28,142 nt of DNA from Lingula anatina (GCF_001039355.2 NW_019774000.1:1-28142), one strand, 5' to 3'; numbered from the stretch's first letter, positions 1-11,571 are shown. The notes: a model not told the origin generated them from the letters alone. Program-made: numbers and translations.

Positions 1-10
1 TCATGGTACA

Positions 11-29
11 CCGGGCCTCTGAGGCCCGG
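11..29. repeat. short perfect inverted repeat in an intron or upstream sequence
   Basis: CCGGGCCTC and its exact reverse complement GAGGCCCGG are separated by one T. It lies about 90 bases upstream of the first visible exon. It is GC-rich in an AT-rich region. No function is implied. Confidence 0.6.
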
Positions 30-120
30 TTTCAGGGTTTACGTAGGGTTCCATTTCCTTGTGGATGAGGGTTAATCTGTCATCAGTAACATTCATCATT
101 ACTAGACACACTTCTTTCAG

Positions 121-1778
121 TGCCATTATCAAAGGAACCTTCAAAAGAACAACCAGTCAGTCCTGACGTTCCAATAGAGCCTTTGCTGGATATGGACAGC
201 ATTATTATTGAAGACCAGGTTGGTAATATCATGTTTGTCCCAGATCAGTGGCCCTGTAAAACACTTTGCTAAGCTTGGGGGGTTGGGTAGTGAGATACTC
301 GTTGCTTGGGTGAGGATTGGTGGTAAAAAATAGTCATATTTTAATGAATATTTTAGTTCTTGATTATTTTAGGTATGTCCTTAGTTCTTTAGCGACCTTT
401 ATTCTGTTCCTTAGCAAACTGAAAAGTTTGAGGCAACCAGTTTGCAGGAGTTTGTGAGAAAAATTTTTATTGCTGCTAATTTGCAAGGAGTTGCCTTTTG
501 CAACAAATTTGCAACAGGCCTGATATTTTGCTAAGGGGTCTTATATCAGATATTATATATATTTAAGAATTTTTCAATTATTTTATAAATTTGACACTCA
601 TGTGTGTGTTTCTTTCCTCGTTTTAATATTTTGGCTATAGTTTAAAAAAATTTATCTTATTAAGACACAGAAGGAATGGCTTTTATCCTAGTTACTCTGG
701 TTTCATGAAGTGTTCTTTGTCTTGCAGGTGTTTGAAGCATACACTGACCCAAGTGAGGTAGAAGATAGTGATTTTGGGCATGAACTGTTGTTGTCTGCAG
801 AAGAAAAGGTAAACAGGAGACATAAGTTTATCAAAAGTGTATATTTTGATCCATTCATCAAATGAAGATGAATATTAAATCTCATACTGGACAAATGTAC
901 AAGCTCTATCATTTTGTGCATATCCATAGAACTTATTGTCACTCTTGCCTGTGTTTACGTCAGAATCAGGCAACCATTCCTCAGTAATTCTTGGTGTAGC
1001 CCTTCTCTTCTGGCTGTCTGGTTATAGATCCTACTGAAACTGAGAATTAATAAAGGGCATCAGCTTATACCCTTCATTGCAGCTACAGTATACATAAGTG
1101 GTGCACTATTACAGTGCATTGTTCTTTATTGATTTTTGACGTCTTTATTTTCTGCTGTAGGCAAAAAGGAAGCGCGAGAAACAAGAAGCTGTGCGTCTGC
1201 TGAATGAGCTGAAATCTGTCATTGGAATCCGTGCCAAAAAGTGGGAAGAAAGAGAAAGAAAACTTATGAAAAAGATCCATGCAGGCAAAGTTCCAAACAA
1301 AGAGGAGGATGAATCTGAGGAAACCAAATCTGAAGTTGCAGTATGTGCAGGGAGTGAAAATGATCTTTCTGGATCAGAAAAATCTGCTGCAATTAAGTCT
1401 GATGAATTAGAGAATGGTCTGTCATGTGACATTGTTCAAAAAAATTATGCTTCAGATACTAAGCAAACTCATGCAGAAACAGACATCAGTTTGGAGGTAG
1501 AATCAGAGACTGAACAAGAAAAAGGAGAAAATAATAAAATAAATAATTTGTGCCAAAGGGTATACAGGCCTGATAGTACCAGAAATAATTCAGATTTAAC
1601 TATAGATTCTGCTGCTAGAAGAAACCCCCAAGACAGGCTGGACTCGGGTTCATTTAGCTTTGCTGCCAATATTGCCGCCATGGCTGCAGCCAGGTCAAGA
1701 CAGCAGGTACAACTAAGTGTACAGACCTACCAAGACAGTGATGATTCTGATGATGGAGACTGTATCGTGGATGACTGA
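121..1778 (+). CDS. 3' part (three exons) of an acidic, Ser-rich nuclear-type protein, family not recognised
   Basis: Three exons join in one frame: 121-218 (after a tttcag acceptor, starting with the last two bases of a codon), 728-808 (27 codons, acceptor cttgcag, donor AAG|gtaaac) and 1161-1778 (acceptor ctgtag, stop TGA). The 5' end lies outside the window. The visible 264 residues start with a Pro/Glu/Ser-rich stretch and an acidic patch (EVEDSDFG). A basic charged helix follows (AKRKREKQEA, then KKWEERERKLMKK), then a long acidic Ser/Glu linker, an Ala-rich helix (AANIAAMAAARSRQQ) and an acidic C-terminus, DDSDDGDCIVDD. The C-terminal hydrophobic trio CIV flanked by acids resembles a SUMO-interacting motif, which is my inference. 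The low-complexity composition suggests a nuclear regulatory or scaffold protein. I could not assign a family. Exon structure is well supported; function is unknown. Confidence 0.78.
219..1160 (+). other. two introns of the acidic gene (219-727 and 809-1160)
   Basis: Both introns are GT-AG and phase 0. They are AT-rich. I see no ORF, RNA gene or mobile element in them. Confidence 0.7.
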
Positions 1779-1796
1779 TACTAAAATAGTATAGAC

Positions 1797-1802
1797 AATA
1801 AA
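1797..1802 (+). terminator. polyadenylation signal of the acidic gene
   Basis: AATAAA lies 18 bases after the TGA at 1776-1778. This is a very short 3' UTR, but it fits the exon being terminal. Confidence 0.6.
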
Positions 1803-2918
1803 AAGATAATAGTGAACACAAAATCATGATTCGCTGCTTCTTTATATCGATAAATTATTTTAAGGAATGTCTCATTTTAATATTTCCAATAACAAAAAGA
1901 GGAGATAGCCAACTTTATCCAAGAAAAAACCAAAAACAGACTGGCAGAAATGTCAAAAAAATAAACTGGTAACAATAAAGACCATGTTTTATTACAAATA
2001 CCTCAAACTTCTTATACTATTCACAAAGTTCACAGTCCATTTAAAATTCTTCTTGGTCGTCTCACTTTGATCACATGAGAGTATAGGGTGTTCAATGCTT
2101 TTATGATAATATCTTTGGTACTGTTTCTCATTTGCCTGAGCGAAACTTCTTTTGCTGCCGTTTTTTAAACTGACCGATTCAACATTATGCGTACTTTGTA
2201 AGTATTCTTTCTTCTATAAACATTTTAATATATATCCATCTTTCACACATGAAAAACCTTGCGCAAAATTTGAATAAAAATTTGCCTTTTTTATATATTT
2301 TGTTTTAATATCAATCTCTGCGATAAAATAGTGCCCACTTAAATCTACAGTATAGAGATCAAAAAGTATCACTCTGTTACTAAAAGCGGTTACTAATTCT
2401 TAGAAATTACTGGGATGACTCAAAAATGATTCTAAGAGACTAAAAGCGATGAATGATAAAATGCAGGCAGTCCGGATAGGCGCACAAAGGAGCTGTGCCA
2501 AGGAAGTGAAAACACAAGATTTCACGGAGAACTTTTGTAATTTTTGTCGACGCTCACTGAAGTTAATACGGACTCCAAACGACTGCAAAGGCGGGATAAT
2601 GCTGGATAAATGGGGAAGAGTCCAGCACATGAATACTCTTGAAAGCTCTTCAGAGTAAAATGTTTGTTTTCATCACATTCAAACCAGCGAAAAAACCTAA
2701 AAGAACTTCTATTTTCAACCGCAACGGAAATGCGGGCTTTAATGAAAATAAATGAGTAATTATAATTACTGAGCCTTGAAAAATAAGTTGATCTTGCAGC
2801 AAATGAAAGTGTTTATATTTGTAATTCCACAACTAATGCAGAAAAGTTATTCATATTCCACTCAATTTATTTGTGCTGGTAATACTGGAGATAACGCGCT
2901 CTCATTCAGCATCATTAC

Positions 2919-3195
2919 CTGTAACTGTCTGATAATTGGCGTTTATTCATATAACTGCCAATCAGCCTGTCTGCACTTGACAGCCCTCATAAAAACCGAA
3001 TGAATTTACCCGACACCTGTCAATCACAGGATGTGAAAGATGGGAGTTTTACATGCCCGGCCATTATAGTTATCAACTGTGTAATAATTATGATTGACGT
3101 TTGTTTACATAACTGGCAATCAAAGTTGTGTGCGCTTGACAGCCGCCGTCAAAGTTGAATCAAACTGTATAAATTTAATTGACACCTGTCCACTA
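2919..3195. repeat. diverged tandem duplication, period about 155 bp
   Basis: Copy 1 (about 2919-3035) and copy 2 (about 3072-3195) share ordered blocks: aactgt-taataatt, then TTG(G/A)CGTTT-TT-ATAACTG-CAATCA, then G-GC(A/G)CTTGACAGCC, then GACACCTGTC. Divergence is high, so the event is old. Copies were aligned by eye and the edges are approximate. Confidence 0.6.
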
Positions 3196-4070
3196 CAAAA
3201 CGTTCTGTAACGCTGGGGAGGGGGGGGGGTAGAAATTTTAACAACTTCAGTCTATAGAAGAACGTTTTGAAAGATAAATGCCCCGATGATGAATTGCTCA
3301 GAGAATGTAAAGGAGTTTAAAAGGAACACGTAAAGGTGTAAATGCTTGGGTGTCTACTTCTTTCTTGGCTCATAGTTCCACAACTTCAGAAATTTATGAC
3401 TATCTAGTAGTTGTGTGTTCAGTGTTCCCAATCACTATTGTAAGAATTTCTATAATAAATTAATTAAGTAGATGGTAACCAATAATAAATGTAGGAAATG
3501 ATTTAAGCGAATGCCAATCATTTATTATTTGAATTTAGATTGTTTGAAATTACAAACCTTACAATTTCAAATAACTTCCAGTATCTTCTGCAAAAATTCA
3601 TATTTAAGGAAAACTAAAAATAGCGTTCATGAGTACATGTGCCGTGGCATCAACGTGTAGAAATACGTGGGCAGCTTTGATATATCTGTCGCGTTTTTGC
3701 CAGCATTATTTTTTACACAGATATTAATTTCTTTTTCCAAATCCGATGGTAGGCTTGATAGAGAGCTGGAAGCAGTGTGACTGTATATAGAAAACTTTCA
3801 ATACACATCACAAATTACTTTTCGAGCCTCAGTTGGCTGGACACAACAAAGATGTTGAGGCTGTTAGTACAGTCAGGCTATACATGTATAAAAATGTGAA
3901 AGCATATGAATATCAGGGCACCGCTTTGATAAAAAAACTGTACATTATGTTTCCGCGCCGATACGTCTCCGCATCGTAGCTCCCCCGCACCTTTACTCCC
4001 CGGCACTATAACTCCCTCACATGGTTATTACCTCGCAGAATAGATTCCCTTTGGTTAAATGTAAGATTGA

Positions 4071-4074
4071 AAAA

Positions 4075-4113
<39 letters not shown>

Positions 4114-4116
4114 ATA
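4071..4116. repeat. (AAAT)n microsatellite
   Basis: About eleven uninterrupted AAAT/TAAA units. Confidence 0.95.
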
Positions 4117-4365
4117 CATGTGGTCGAGTTTTATTCAATAGCAAAGCGTTATATCTATTACTGTCATGTTTTTAAAGGAAAATGAAATATATACAGTGTA
4201 TTTAATAAGTGAGCTGTTTATTTACTTGAACAAATTTTCTATGAAAATAAATGGAAAAAAGAATACAGAAAAATGCTAACTAGTTGGGAAAACGTCGCCA
4301 ACACGTAAGAGCACTGGCAGGAGTGCTCTTTCGAGAAATCGGCGCAATAGACTTTTTTGTTGTTG

Positions 4366-4371
4366 TTTATT
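4366..4371 (-). terminator. polyadenylation signal for the coiled-coil gene
   Basis: TTTATT on the plus strand is AATAAA on the minus strand. It lies about 100 bases after the TGA/TAA-class stop at 4473-4475, where a 3' UTR end would be expected. Confidence 0.5.
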
Positions 4372-4472
4372 TTTTTGGCTCGAGGTCTTTGAAACCAATT
4401 GCAACTAGACTAATATTTATCAATGTTGCAAATTCACGTTCTCCTGAGTAATCCATTGTCACCGATGTTCTC

Positions 4473-5993
4473 TTATTCATCTTGTCGCACTTGTGGGTGT
4501 ACTCTATTGCTTCGGCGTCCACCAAAACAAGATGAAGATCTAACAGCATTCAAAAACCCATTCCAACATCTTCTCAGTCTAGAAGGGACTTTGGTCTCTT
4601 CGAACACGTCCCGTTGAATGGGATATTTCTGAAAGAAACCACAGAAGACGAGCATTGACTATTTAATTATTAGATAAGTGTCAAAATAGAGGGCTAATGT
4701 TCCCCATGTTAAATTTGTTACACTTTCCAAAGAAACATACAGTTTAGCCAACACCCTCTTACGTTTTGTTTCTACAAAATATAATAATAGTATTGCAAAC
4801 CTTTTGGTTTTCCTCACATTCCTTTTCGCACTTTTGTTCAAACAGAATTCTCTCTTTAGCAGAAGCGTCATCTTCAGCTCTAATTTTGGGGCTCTTCAAA
4901 TTTTCCTAAACACAAAATGTTTTTAAATAGAACTTACTTGTAAAGGCAATTGAGATATGTTGCTACGAGTGCTCCATTTGAAACGGAATGAGCCTTTTTA
5001 CAACTGTTTTGTGATATTTGGAAAATGCAGCTCTTTCCTCAATAACATTAATTTGATATGCTAAAACATCGATTAGCTGCTCTACAAAAACCGCTAAACG
5101 GTACTCGCAAATACCAATGTACCCTCTCCTGCACTCCCAAAAATAAATAGACAATAAATAATTTAAATAAAATGAAAAAGATTAAGTATACATATAACGG
5201 AACATCTCTATATTTTACTTGAATGAGCTTTTCCTTGCGTTCTCTAGCCTTCTTTTTCTCTAATTCCATCTGTTCTTTCTTGCATTTTATTTCTTCTAAG
5301 CGCTTTGCAATTCTCTTCCGTTTTTCTTCGCCTTTCCTTTCTTTCCTTTCCTTTTCTGTTATTTCCAACTCGAGTTTAGCTTGGTATGCCTGTAAAAGTT
5401 ACACAAAAAGAATAATGATAAACTGTTTAATTCTCATATATTTAATTTCACCACTTTTCTTTTAATTTTCATTTATTTGATTATCTATATTTTCTGTTTT
5501 TCTTAATCCTGGATCAGTCAGACAACCGCTACTTAGTAATTATTAACAGAGGTGGTGAACCAGACAAACTAAGATTAATGTGTTTTTGACGGCTAGAAAA
5601 TAGCAGTGAAAAAAAGAACGAATGCCATATTTCTGACGAATAACTTACTTTTTCTAACCTAGCGCCCGTGGAGGGGGTTCTGCCTCTGAGCTGTTCATTT
5701 CTCAGATTTGTCGCTGCTGTTTGTCTCATGTCCAGTTCAATGGCCAACTCTTCAGGGTCTCTTTGTCTGGTTTGTGAAACTAGTCTACTGGACAAGCGCC
5801 TAGGAACTGTCGCTGGGTCCAGCGCAGAGGGGCCGAATGGCGTTATCGGTCTAGATATCTGCTGCGACGAAGGTTCGGATTCGGATTCTGTATCTATCCA
5901 TAAAGCCAGTTGACGTGGTCTAGGGTCCACATCTTCATCTTTGGTTTGTAATCTTGAGGTAGGATTCTCAATGGTTTTAGCTTTACCAGCCAT
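4473..5993 (-). CDS. charged coiled-coil protein, five-exon model, 302 aa
   Basis: Five minus-strand exons fit a single frame, every intron in phase 0: 5993-5649 (115 codons, donor AAA|gtaagt), 5389-5219 (57 codons, acceptor ttttacag, donor CAA|gtaaaa), 5133-5002 (44 codons), 4905-4801 (35 codons, acceptor tgtttag, weaker donor AAG|gtttgc) and 4628-4473 (acceptor ttctttcag, stop). The start is the ATG at 5993; the open frame runs further upstream but without an ATG. Residues 1-115 are Ser/Pro/Arg-rich and look disordered. Residues 116-172 are an almost continuous Lys/Glu/Arg coiled-coil helix. Residues 173-216 are a hydrophobic helix (AVFVEQLIDVLAYQINVI). The tail is basic and Cys-containing. 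It may be a cytoskeletal or ciliary protein by composition only. I do not recognise a family. Exons 1 and 2 are most secure; exon 3 could instead end at its own stop (4963). Confidence 0.65.
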
Positions 5994-6069
5994 TTTAGGG
6001 AGAAATTTAACTCCGGTCAAATTGACGTGCTGCTCTAAAAGAACTGTTGCCAAGTCTTAATGTTGCCAC

Positions 6070-6135
6070 GGACGTTTACGTCACTTTGCTTGTGACGTTT
6101 GTTTTTTATTTGCTGTGTTACGTCGTACGTCAGTT
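6070..6135 (-). promoter_or_regulatory. cluster of CRE/ATF-like sites upstream of the coiled-coil gene
   Basis: Within about 65 bases there are TTACGTCA (6076-6083), TGACGT (6093-6098), TTACGTCG (6118-6125) and ACGTCA (6127-6132). They lie 80-140 bases before the minus-strand start codon. CREB/ATF-type bZIP factors bind such sites; use here is inference. Confidence 0.45.
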
Positions 6136-6667
6136 TGTTGATCAAAGCAATACGTCCAGTGAGGTATCACTTAAAAGCTACGTGATCAGTAATTAAATAA
6201 AAAAAAGTTGTAAGATCATCAAATTAAACATTTTCAAAATGTCCATTCTTACAAGTCCACCAATAGTTTCTATTCGCTCTTTAAAATCTTCCAAAATGCT
6301 TAGGTCTGTTTTCATTCCCATTGAAAATTTTGTTTGCAATATCATAGAAGTCTCGGGTCCCTATTTGATCTCTGTGACAGTAAAAGCATAGTTAAACAAC
6401 TGAGACATCGTCGACTCGCTACCTAACAAGTGTTTTTACTTGTATCATATAATAACATTACGTTGCACTTAATAACCTTCCACTCACGCTATTTTGTTGT
6501 AGGCATGATTAGTGCACAGGAGAATTCAGGGTTTTACTGGGGTAGAGGTGGGTGGGGGTGGATGGGGGCAAAGATTAAAATTTTAGCTCACTTCACTCGG
6601 CAAATATTATACAGTAACTGGGAAATTCAATAAAATTTGTTCGCTCTGTATCGTTTTGCTCGTGACA

Positions 6668-6699
6668 TTTTTTTTTTTTTTTTGGGGGGGGGGGGGGGG
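6668..6699. repeat. T16-G16 homopolymer junction
   Basis: Sixteen T are directly followed by sixteen G. It is polypurine on one side of the junction, and homopolymer lengths are prone to sequencing error. Confidence 0.9.
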
Positions 6700-7279
6700 C
6701 TGTGTGCTCGTGCCAAGTTTGTTACCTGTAACTGCCGTGACCTATGCAAACAAGAAATCTCCATTTTTGGAAATAAGCACGTTGGTTATAAACACACATT
6801 GGTTTGAATAAATGGAGTCGCACGATGTTCCCCTGCAGTCGAATTCATTCTCATGATGTTTAGCTGTAATTCTAGACCTGCAATAAAATTGTATGAGAAA
6901 CACTTGACAATCTTTTTTCTTGATAAAAACCGTGTGATAGAGGTATGAACTTTACTATTTCCCATCACTATACCCGCACTTTTGGGACAAAAGTTGGGGA
7001 TCACGTTATCCTGCCAGTCCGTGCGTCCGTGCGACCGTGAGTCCGTGCGTCTCTGTGTTAGTAATTCCACTTTCTCCTGTCATGAATAATTTCATACTGT
7101 TATTGAAGATTATATTTTCATATTGGACTCAGGGATTGCGATATAAATATCAAGAGAATGGGGTCCCTGAGGGTGAGCTACTCTTTACAATGTGGGAGAA
7201 GTGCGGGGATGTGCGATGGCTAACCATCGACAACACATGGTTTTTAATGTATCGCCACGAAAAATCATTTGACTCAAAT

Positions 7280-7281
<2 letters not shown>

Positions 7282-7323
<42 letters not shown>
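7282..7323. repeat. (TA)n microsatellite
   Basis: About 21 uninterrupted TA units. Confidence 0.95.
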
Positions 7324-7325
<2 letters not shown>

Positions 7326-8316
7326 ACTATAACTAATTGTCTAAAATTTGGTGTTTTTAAACGAAAAAAGGTCAGACTCCTGAACAGTACCACAAATGGA
7401 AATCATGGGGTGAAAGTTTGAGAAAAATACCCTTTACCCCAGGAAACCTAATAAAATATTGAATTTATTCAAGTCAATGTTATTTTAAATTTAAAGATCA
7501 TTTTTAAATTAAATAGTGTCTAAAGTTACAACATAATATACGTATTTCCTTTTTGCAATTCACAGACTACCCCGAGTACCGGTGTTAGTAAGATACAGAA
7601 CACAGTATTGTTTTATATTTAAATCATTGAGTTGCCACTCTACACATATCTAAAAAACGACATCTATTTGTATTTCAGAGCGTCCAATATTTTCTACTCA
7701 AAAACCCACTCTTCTTTATAAATTCAATTAATATCAATGCCATCTTTGAACATTGTTTGTTACAAAATTTTCATTATATATCTCATTATTGTGTAAATAA
7801 ACCATTTAATTTGTTGTTATTTTATCACTGTTTTAATGTCACTGCTTCTAGCAATTTTGGTATTTTTATATCTGTCCATTTGACAGCTTTGCTACCTTTT
7901 TTTTCCGAACAATTGCCTCATTCATTGATTCCAGTTCGATAATCAAATTTATCTAGCTAAACAGTTGACATTGAGTATCTTTAACTCGTGCTGTATAGCA
8001 TTAAACCAACATAGACCCCACGTTAGATATCAAAATTATCTGCCTGCGAAAACAGATGATTGCCCACGGGGGCTAGAACGCCAAACAGGTGTCCGTTTCA
8101 GAATAGCGTCACTGGTAGGGCCTATCAGATACCAGGTACTTGAGATGGTAGGTCAAGAAGGAAACTAAGTACTAAAGGTAAAAACGTATTAAAGACACTC
8201 CTCTTGTGCAGAAAGAACGTTTCTGATTTGGCTGGTCGGAACTCGGTTGTTTTTTTATTGTCGCTACAGTAATAGGTGGATTTGGATATTGCGGTTTTTG
8301 AGAAGATCATATAATC

Positions 8317-11059
8317 ATGCCAGGCTTCATAAACGAAACGCTCGCAAACGACAACTCGACCACTCCGATGTTCATGGGACAGCAATATCCTGGCGTATAC
8401 AACACAGTGTACTGGGGAGGTGAGATACCGTGACTATAGTATCGGGTGACAAAAACACACCCCTAAATCCAAATGCCAACTTCTCGCGTCTATTTATCAA
8501 ATAACCTCACAGAAAGTAGTTTAGAAACCATCCAGGCTATATTTCCTCTGGCTGGTAAACGTTTGATGACTATTTTATTTGGTTCAATGAAATACTGTAC
8601 ATAGCGAAATATGCTAGCCCAGAATTAAAGTTGGAGGTTCATCTGAAGGCTATTTGAAAAAGCGACCATTCCGGTTCGACGAACACATTTATGGCGCGGT
8701 CGATAGGCGTGTTGTAATCTAGTCTACGACACTTTAAAAGTTATCCTGTATTAGTGAAGACGAAAAAGTAGCCATCCATAACTTAAATCGTGGATCAGTA
8801 TTTCCAAAGTTACTTTCATGCACATTTGTGAACAATGACGTGTATCAGTACATGTAATTCTAACATGTTGAGGACAGTGACTTTAAAGGTCCAAGTGCTT
8901 AATGGCACGAAATTCATGCGCTGGCATTCCTATTGGCGATTCTGATAAAACTGGCTGTGCTAGTGTATATAGGAATCGTCAATAGGAGTTCGTGTTAAGT
9001 ACATATTAGTATTCTTCCGATGTGATTCCTACCAATGTTTTTGTTTACTTGTTTTACAGCCTCTGCGTCTTCTCTTCTTCTCCTTCTTGCGGTTTGTATA
9101 TTGCTGCAGATCGTTTTCCACAGAAAGAACAGAAGGTAAAAAAATGCCTGGTTCACAGCTTTTCAATGAAAAATTTACTTTATAAAAATCACAAAAGGAG
9201 GCATCGATTCTGTCATTTCTAGATATGTCATTGAGACGTGGAAAAGTACATTCAAAATACTTCAAAAATGTATAAACTGAGTGCTACGTGTGTATTTCGT
9301 TATCAAATTAAACGGAGAAGATTAATGTTTTAACATATGAATAATGTAATATGTACTTTTATGCCCGTTTAAAAATCATAATATCTGTCTTTTTTTAACA
9401 TTTAGTAAAAACATATTATCTGTCTTTTTGAACATTTAGTTCCAAAGTTTCGCCCGTCACAATTTTACAAGTAAAATCTGCATGCCAGGACGACGAAAAT
9501 ACAGTGGATACCAAAATGGATGAAGACACTTGCCATTGGGTCACTCGCATCTTCGTAGACATAGAGCGACCAATACTGATGGACATAATCAAATGGGTTG
9601 GTATTGGAATGTTCACTGCTGGACTTTTGTTATCCTCTCCCACAAGATATGCTTTGATCCCACTTATCCTGCATGACGTGGCACAAGTCATCCACACGCA
9701 CAGACTGTATAATAATGAATTTGTGACCCAAGATATCAAACGTGTACACTTCACGCATGCCTTTCTTGGCGGATTCCCCACTGGAACCACAGCCAAGGTC
9801 GTCGGGATTTTCTGGTTGGACGGATTATGGGACAATGGAGATGCCGGTTATGTTATTGCACTTGCACCCCATTCAATCCTTGTCCTTGCGTGTTTCCCGA
9901 TCATGATTTCTGCTTTCATTTTCATGTGCTGCAAGTGCCGTAAATGTAAACTTTGTGGTGATAGAGGGTTCGTGGTTGTTTGCTGTGTATTTTACGTTGT
10001 CTCCAGTATTCTTTGGCTGTTGGGTACATTTCTCTTCATCGCCAGGTCACCGTACGACATGTTTGGCATCACGAAGGCATGTGCTGCCATCTATCCGATC
10101 ATCAGACAGGGTTTTGATATGGAACCACCTTTTGCACTTGGCTTTGCATTTGTTTTCCTTGTCGTCCTTATATACATTGCCGTCACATACGTGTGCGTTG
10201 GCAAAAATGGTATGTCATCAACGAACCTTAAGTTTGTTATGTTTATGAAAACCTTGTGTTTTGCTTATTTTTACCGGTAATATAGAATCTACATTGGAAG
10301 TTCCGCACCAGAAATGAAATTATTTCCACCAAATTTTGAGACATTTGTGCTTTCTATTAAATTTTCTTACCAGGATTTGAAACTTAAATTTCACGTGATA
10401 TATCAATTGTCAAATTAAGTGTGGATTTAGTTCATGTTAATTGCATTTAAGCACCATTGTAGAACTCATAACGTTTATTATTTTTATTTCAGGAAGATTG
10501 TTGAAAGTGTTTCCAGAATTCATAGACGCATGGAGTTTTGCTTGGTCGGCTGTCACGCTGGTCTATTTCATGGACAACCCAGGAGCCGCCAGCGCAACCC
10601 ATATGAAGCTGTACGTGGCGTTGCCATTGCTGATGTCTTGTGTAGTTGGCATTTTCGTTGATGTATTCCGAATTGTACATTTTGCCAAAGAGAGGAGAAA
10701 ATTACATGCAGAATTCGAAGTTACAGTGCAGCAACTGGGGGAAGCTAGCAAGGTACAGTTGTATCAAGAATAATATTCATCGTTGACGTTTTGTGTAATA
10801 CGTTTTAATGTCGTGTTAATTTTACAAACAAGAAAGTTTTTAATCGCCTATTGACGAAAATGTTTTCAATAATTTATTTGAATATTAACCGATGAAATTC
10901 ATCCTGGACTTTTATATATTTTGACAATTACGCGCAATTTTTATACTTCACTATAATTTTTATAATTCAAACTGCAAACAATATTTTCAGAAAACGGTTT
11001 TAGAGAAAGAAGAAGATTCTGGAATCGAGTCAGCTCCAGTGCCCGTATGTGGAACGTGA
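8317..11059 (+). CDS. multi-pass membrane protein, 425 aa, family not recognised
   Basis: Five exons join with exact phase: 8317-8419, 9060-9135, 9440-10209, 10493-10752 and 10991-11059 (1278 nt, stop TGA). Junction codons are G|CC, AG|T, G|GA and a phase-0 join. Donors gtgaga, gtaaaa, gtatgt and gtacag pair with clear acceptors (ttttacag, tttag, atttcag, ttttcag). The N-terminus has two N-glycosylation sequons (N6-E-T and N13-S-T). Hydrophobic segments lie near residues 38-54, 109-126, 129-145, 196-223, 237-261, 289-313, 329-343 and 356-378, so seven to nine membrane passes are likely. A cysteine cluster CCxCxxCxxC (223-232) sits in a loop between two helices and could be palmitoylated or bind metal. 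A charged cytosolic tail ends EKEEDSGIES. No transporter or receptor signature was recognised. Gene structure is confident; function is unknown. Confidence 0.85.
8420..9059 (+). other. intron 1 of the membrane-protein gene
   Basis: GT-AG intron, phase 1. It holds a hairpin (8928-8987) and no other feature I can support. Confidence 0.7.
8928..8987. repeat. imperfect hairpin inside intron 1
   Basis: TCCTATTGGCGATTC (8928-8942) pairs with GAATCGTCAATAGGA (8973-8987), 14 of 15 positions, with a loop of about 30 bases. Confidence 0.65.
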
Positions 11060-11565
11060 ACGTCAACGTGCTAAATATACTGAGACATTCTTTACAATAT
11101 AAACCTTTGGTTACTTTATGTAATACTACCACTGACGTGTTTCATCACGCCATTATATCTCTATTACCCCAGCATCCTGCCCCTGTACAGTTTATCTCCG
11201 TTTATTATCGAAAGACCACATGCAAAAATACTGAGTTCTTCAAATTCATTGCTAAGAAGAGATACCGCAGGCCATTGTTACGCTGACTCGCAGGTAGATG
11301 CACTGGGTGTGAAAATGATTTTCTGCCTAAAGTGTACATCTTGCCTACTGCTGCTTTTACTATATTTCACAGGAAATTTGTTGTTTATGGAAATAATAGC
11401 TGTGGGCTACCAGGAACAGCTGTTCCAAATATAACAGGACGACATGTTTATATACATGTACTAAGGGTCACCACAGACCAAATGTAGTTACAGTATACAG
11501 TGTTTCATGTATATATATTTTGCTATATTAAAAACGCTCTACTATGCTCGATGTCCCAGTCGAAT

Positions 11566-11571
11566 AATAAA
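11566..11571 (+). terminator. polyadenylation signal of the membrane-protein gene
   Basis: AATAAA about 510 bases after the stop codon. The span 11060-11565 is then its 3' UTR; the ORFs inside it have no coding support. Confidence 0.45.

Larger units (their letters stand above)
1803..4365. other. intergenic region between convergent genes
   Basis: AT-rich DNA between two convergent genes. It holds a diverged tandem duplication (about 2919-3195), a G-rich run near 3216-3230 and an (AAAT)n microsatellite. A 69-codon ATG ORF at 2449-2658 lacks splice or family support and is not called. Confidence 0.6.
6136..8316. other. intergenic region, no gene supported
   Basis: This is the space between two divergent genes. 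It contains a joined poly-T/poly-G tract, a short stretch of repeated tccgtgcg-like units at about 7016-7055, and a (TA)n microsatellite. It is otherwise AT-rich. Several 60-94 codon ORFs here lack any coding signature. Confidence 0.6.

Noticed and set aside
11-29. Rho-independent terminator
   Set aside because: The perfect GC hairpin lies upstream of exons in animal DNA with introns, where such terminators do not operate, and it has no T run after it.
2449-2658. 69-codon ATG frame with two Cys pairs
   Set aside because: It has no acceptor or donor that extends it, no family resemblance, no clear promoter or poly(A) context, and an equally long frame lies on the other strand.
9504-9518. ATG at 9516 as the start of the membrane protein
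   Set aside because: The frame is open upstream to an acceptor at 9439, and two upstream exons join in exact phase, one supplying a membrane helix and one an ATG at 8317.
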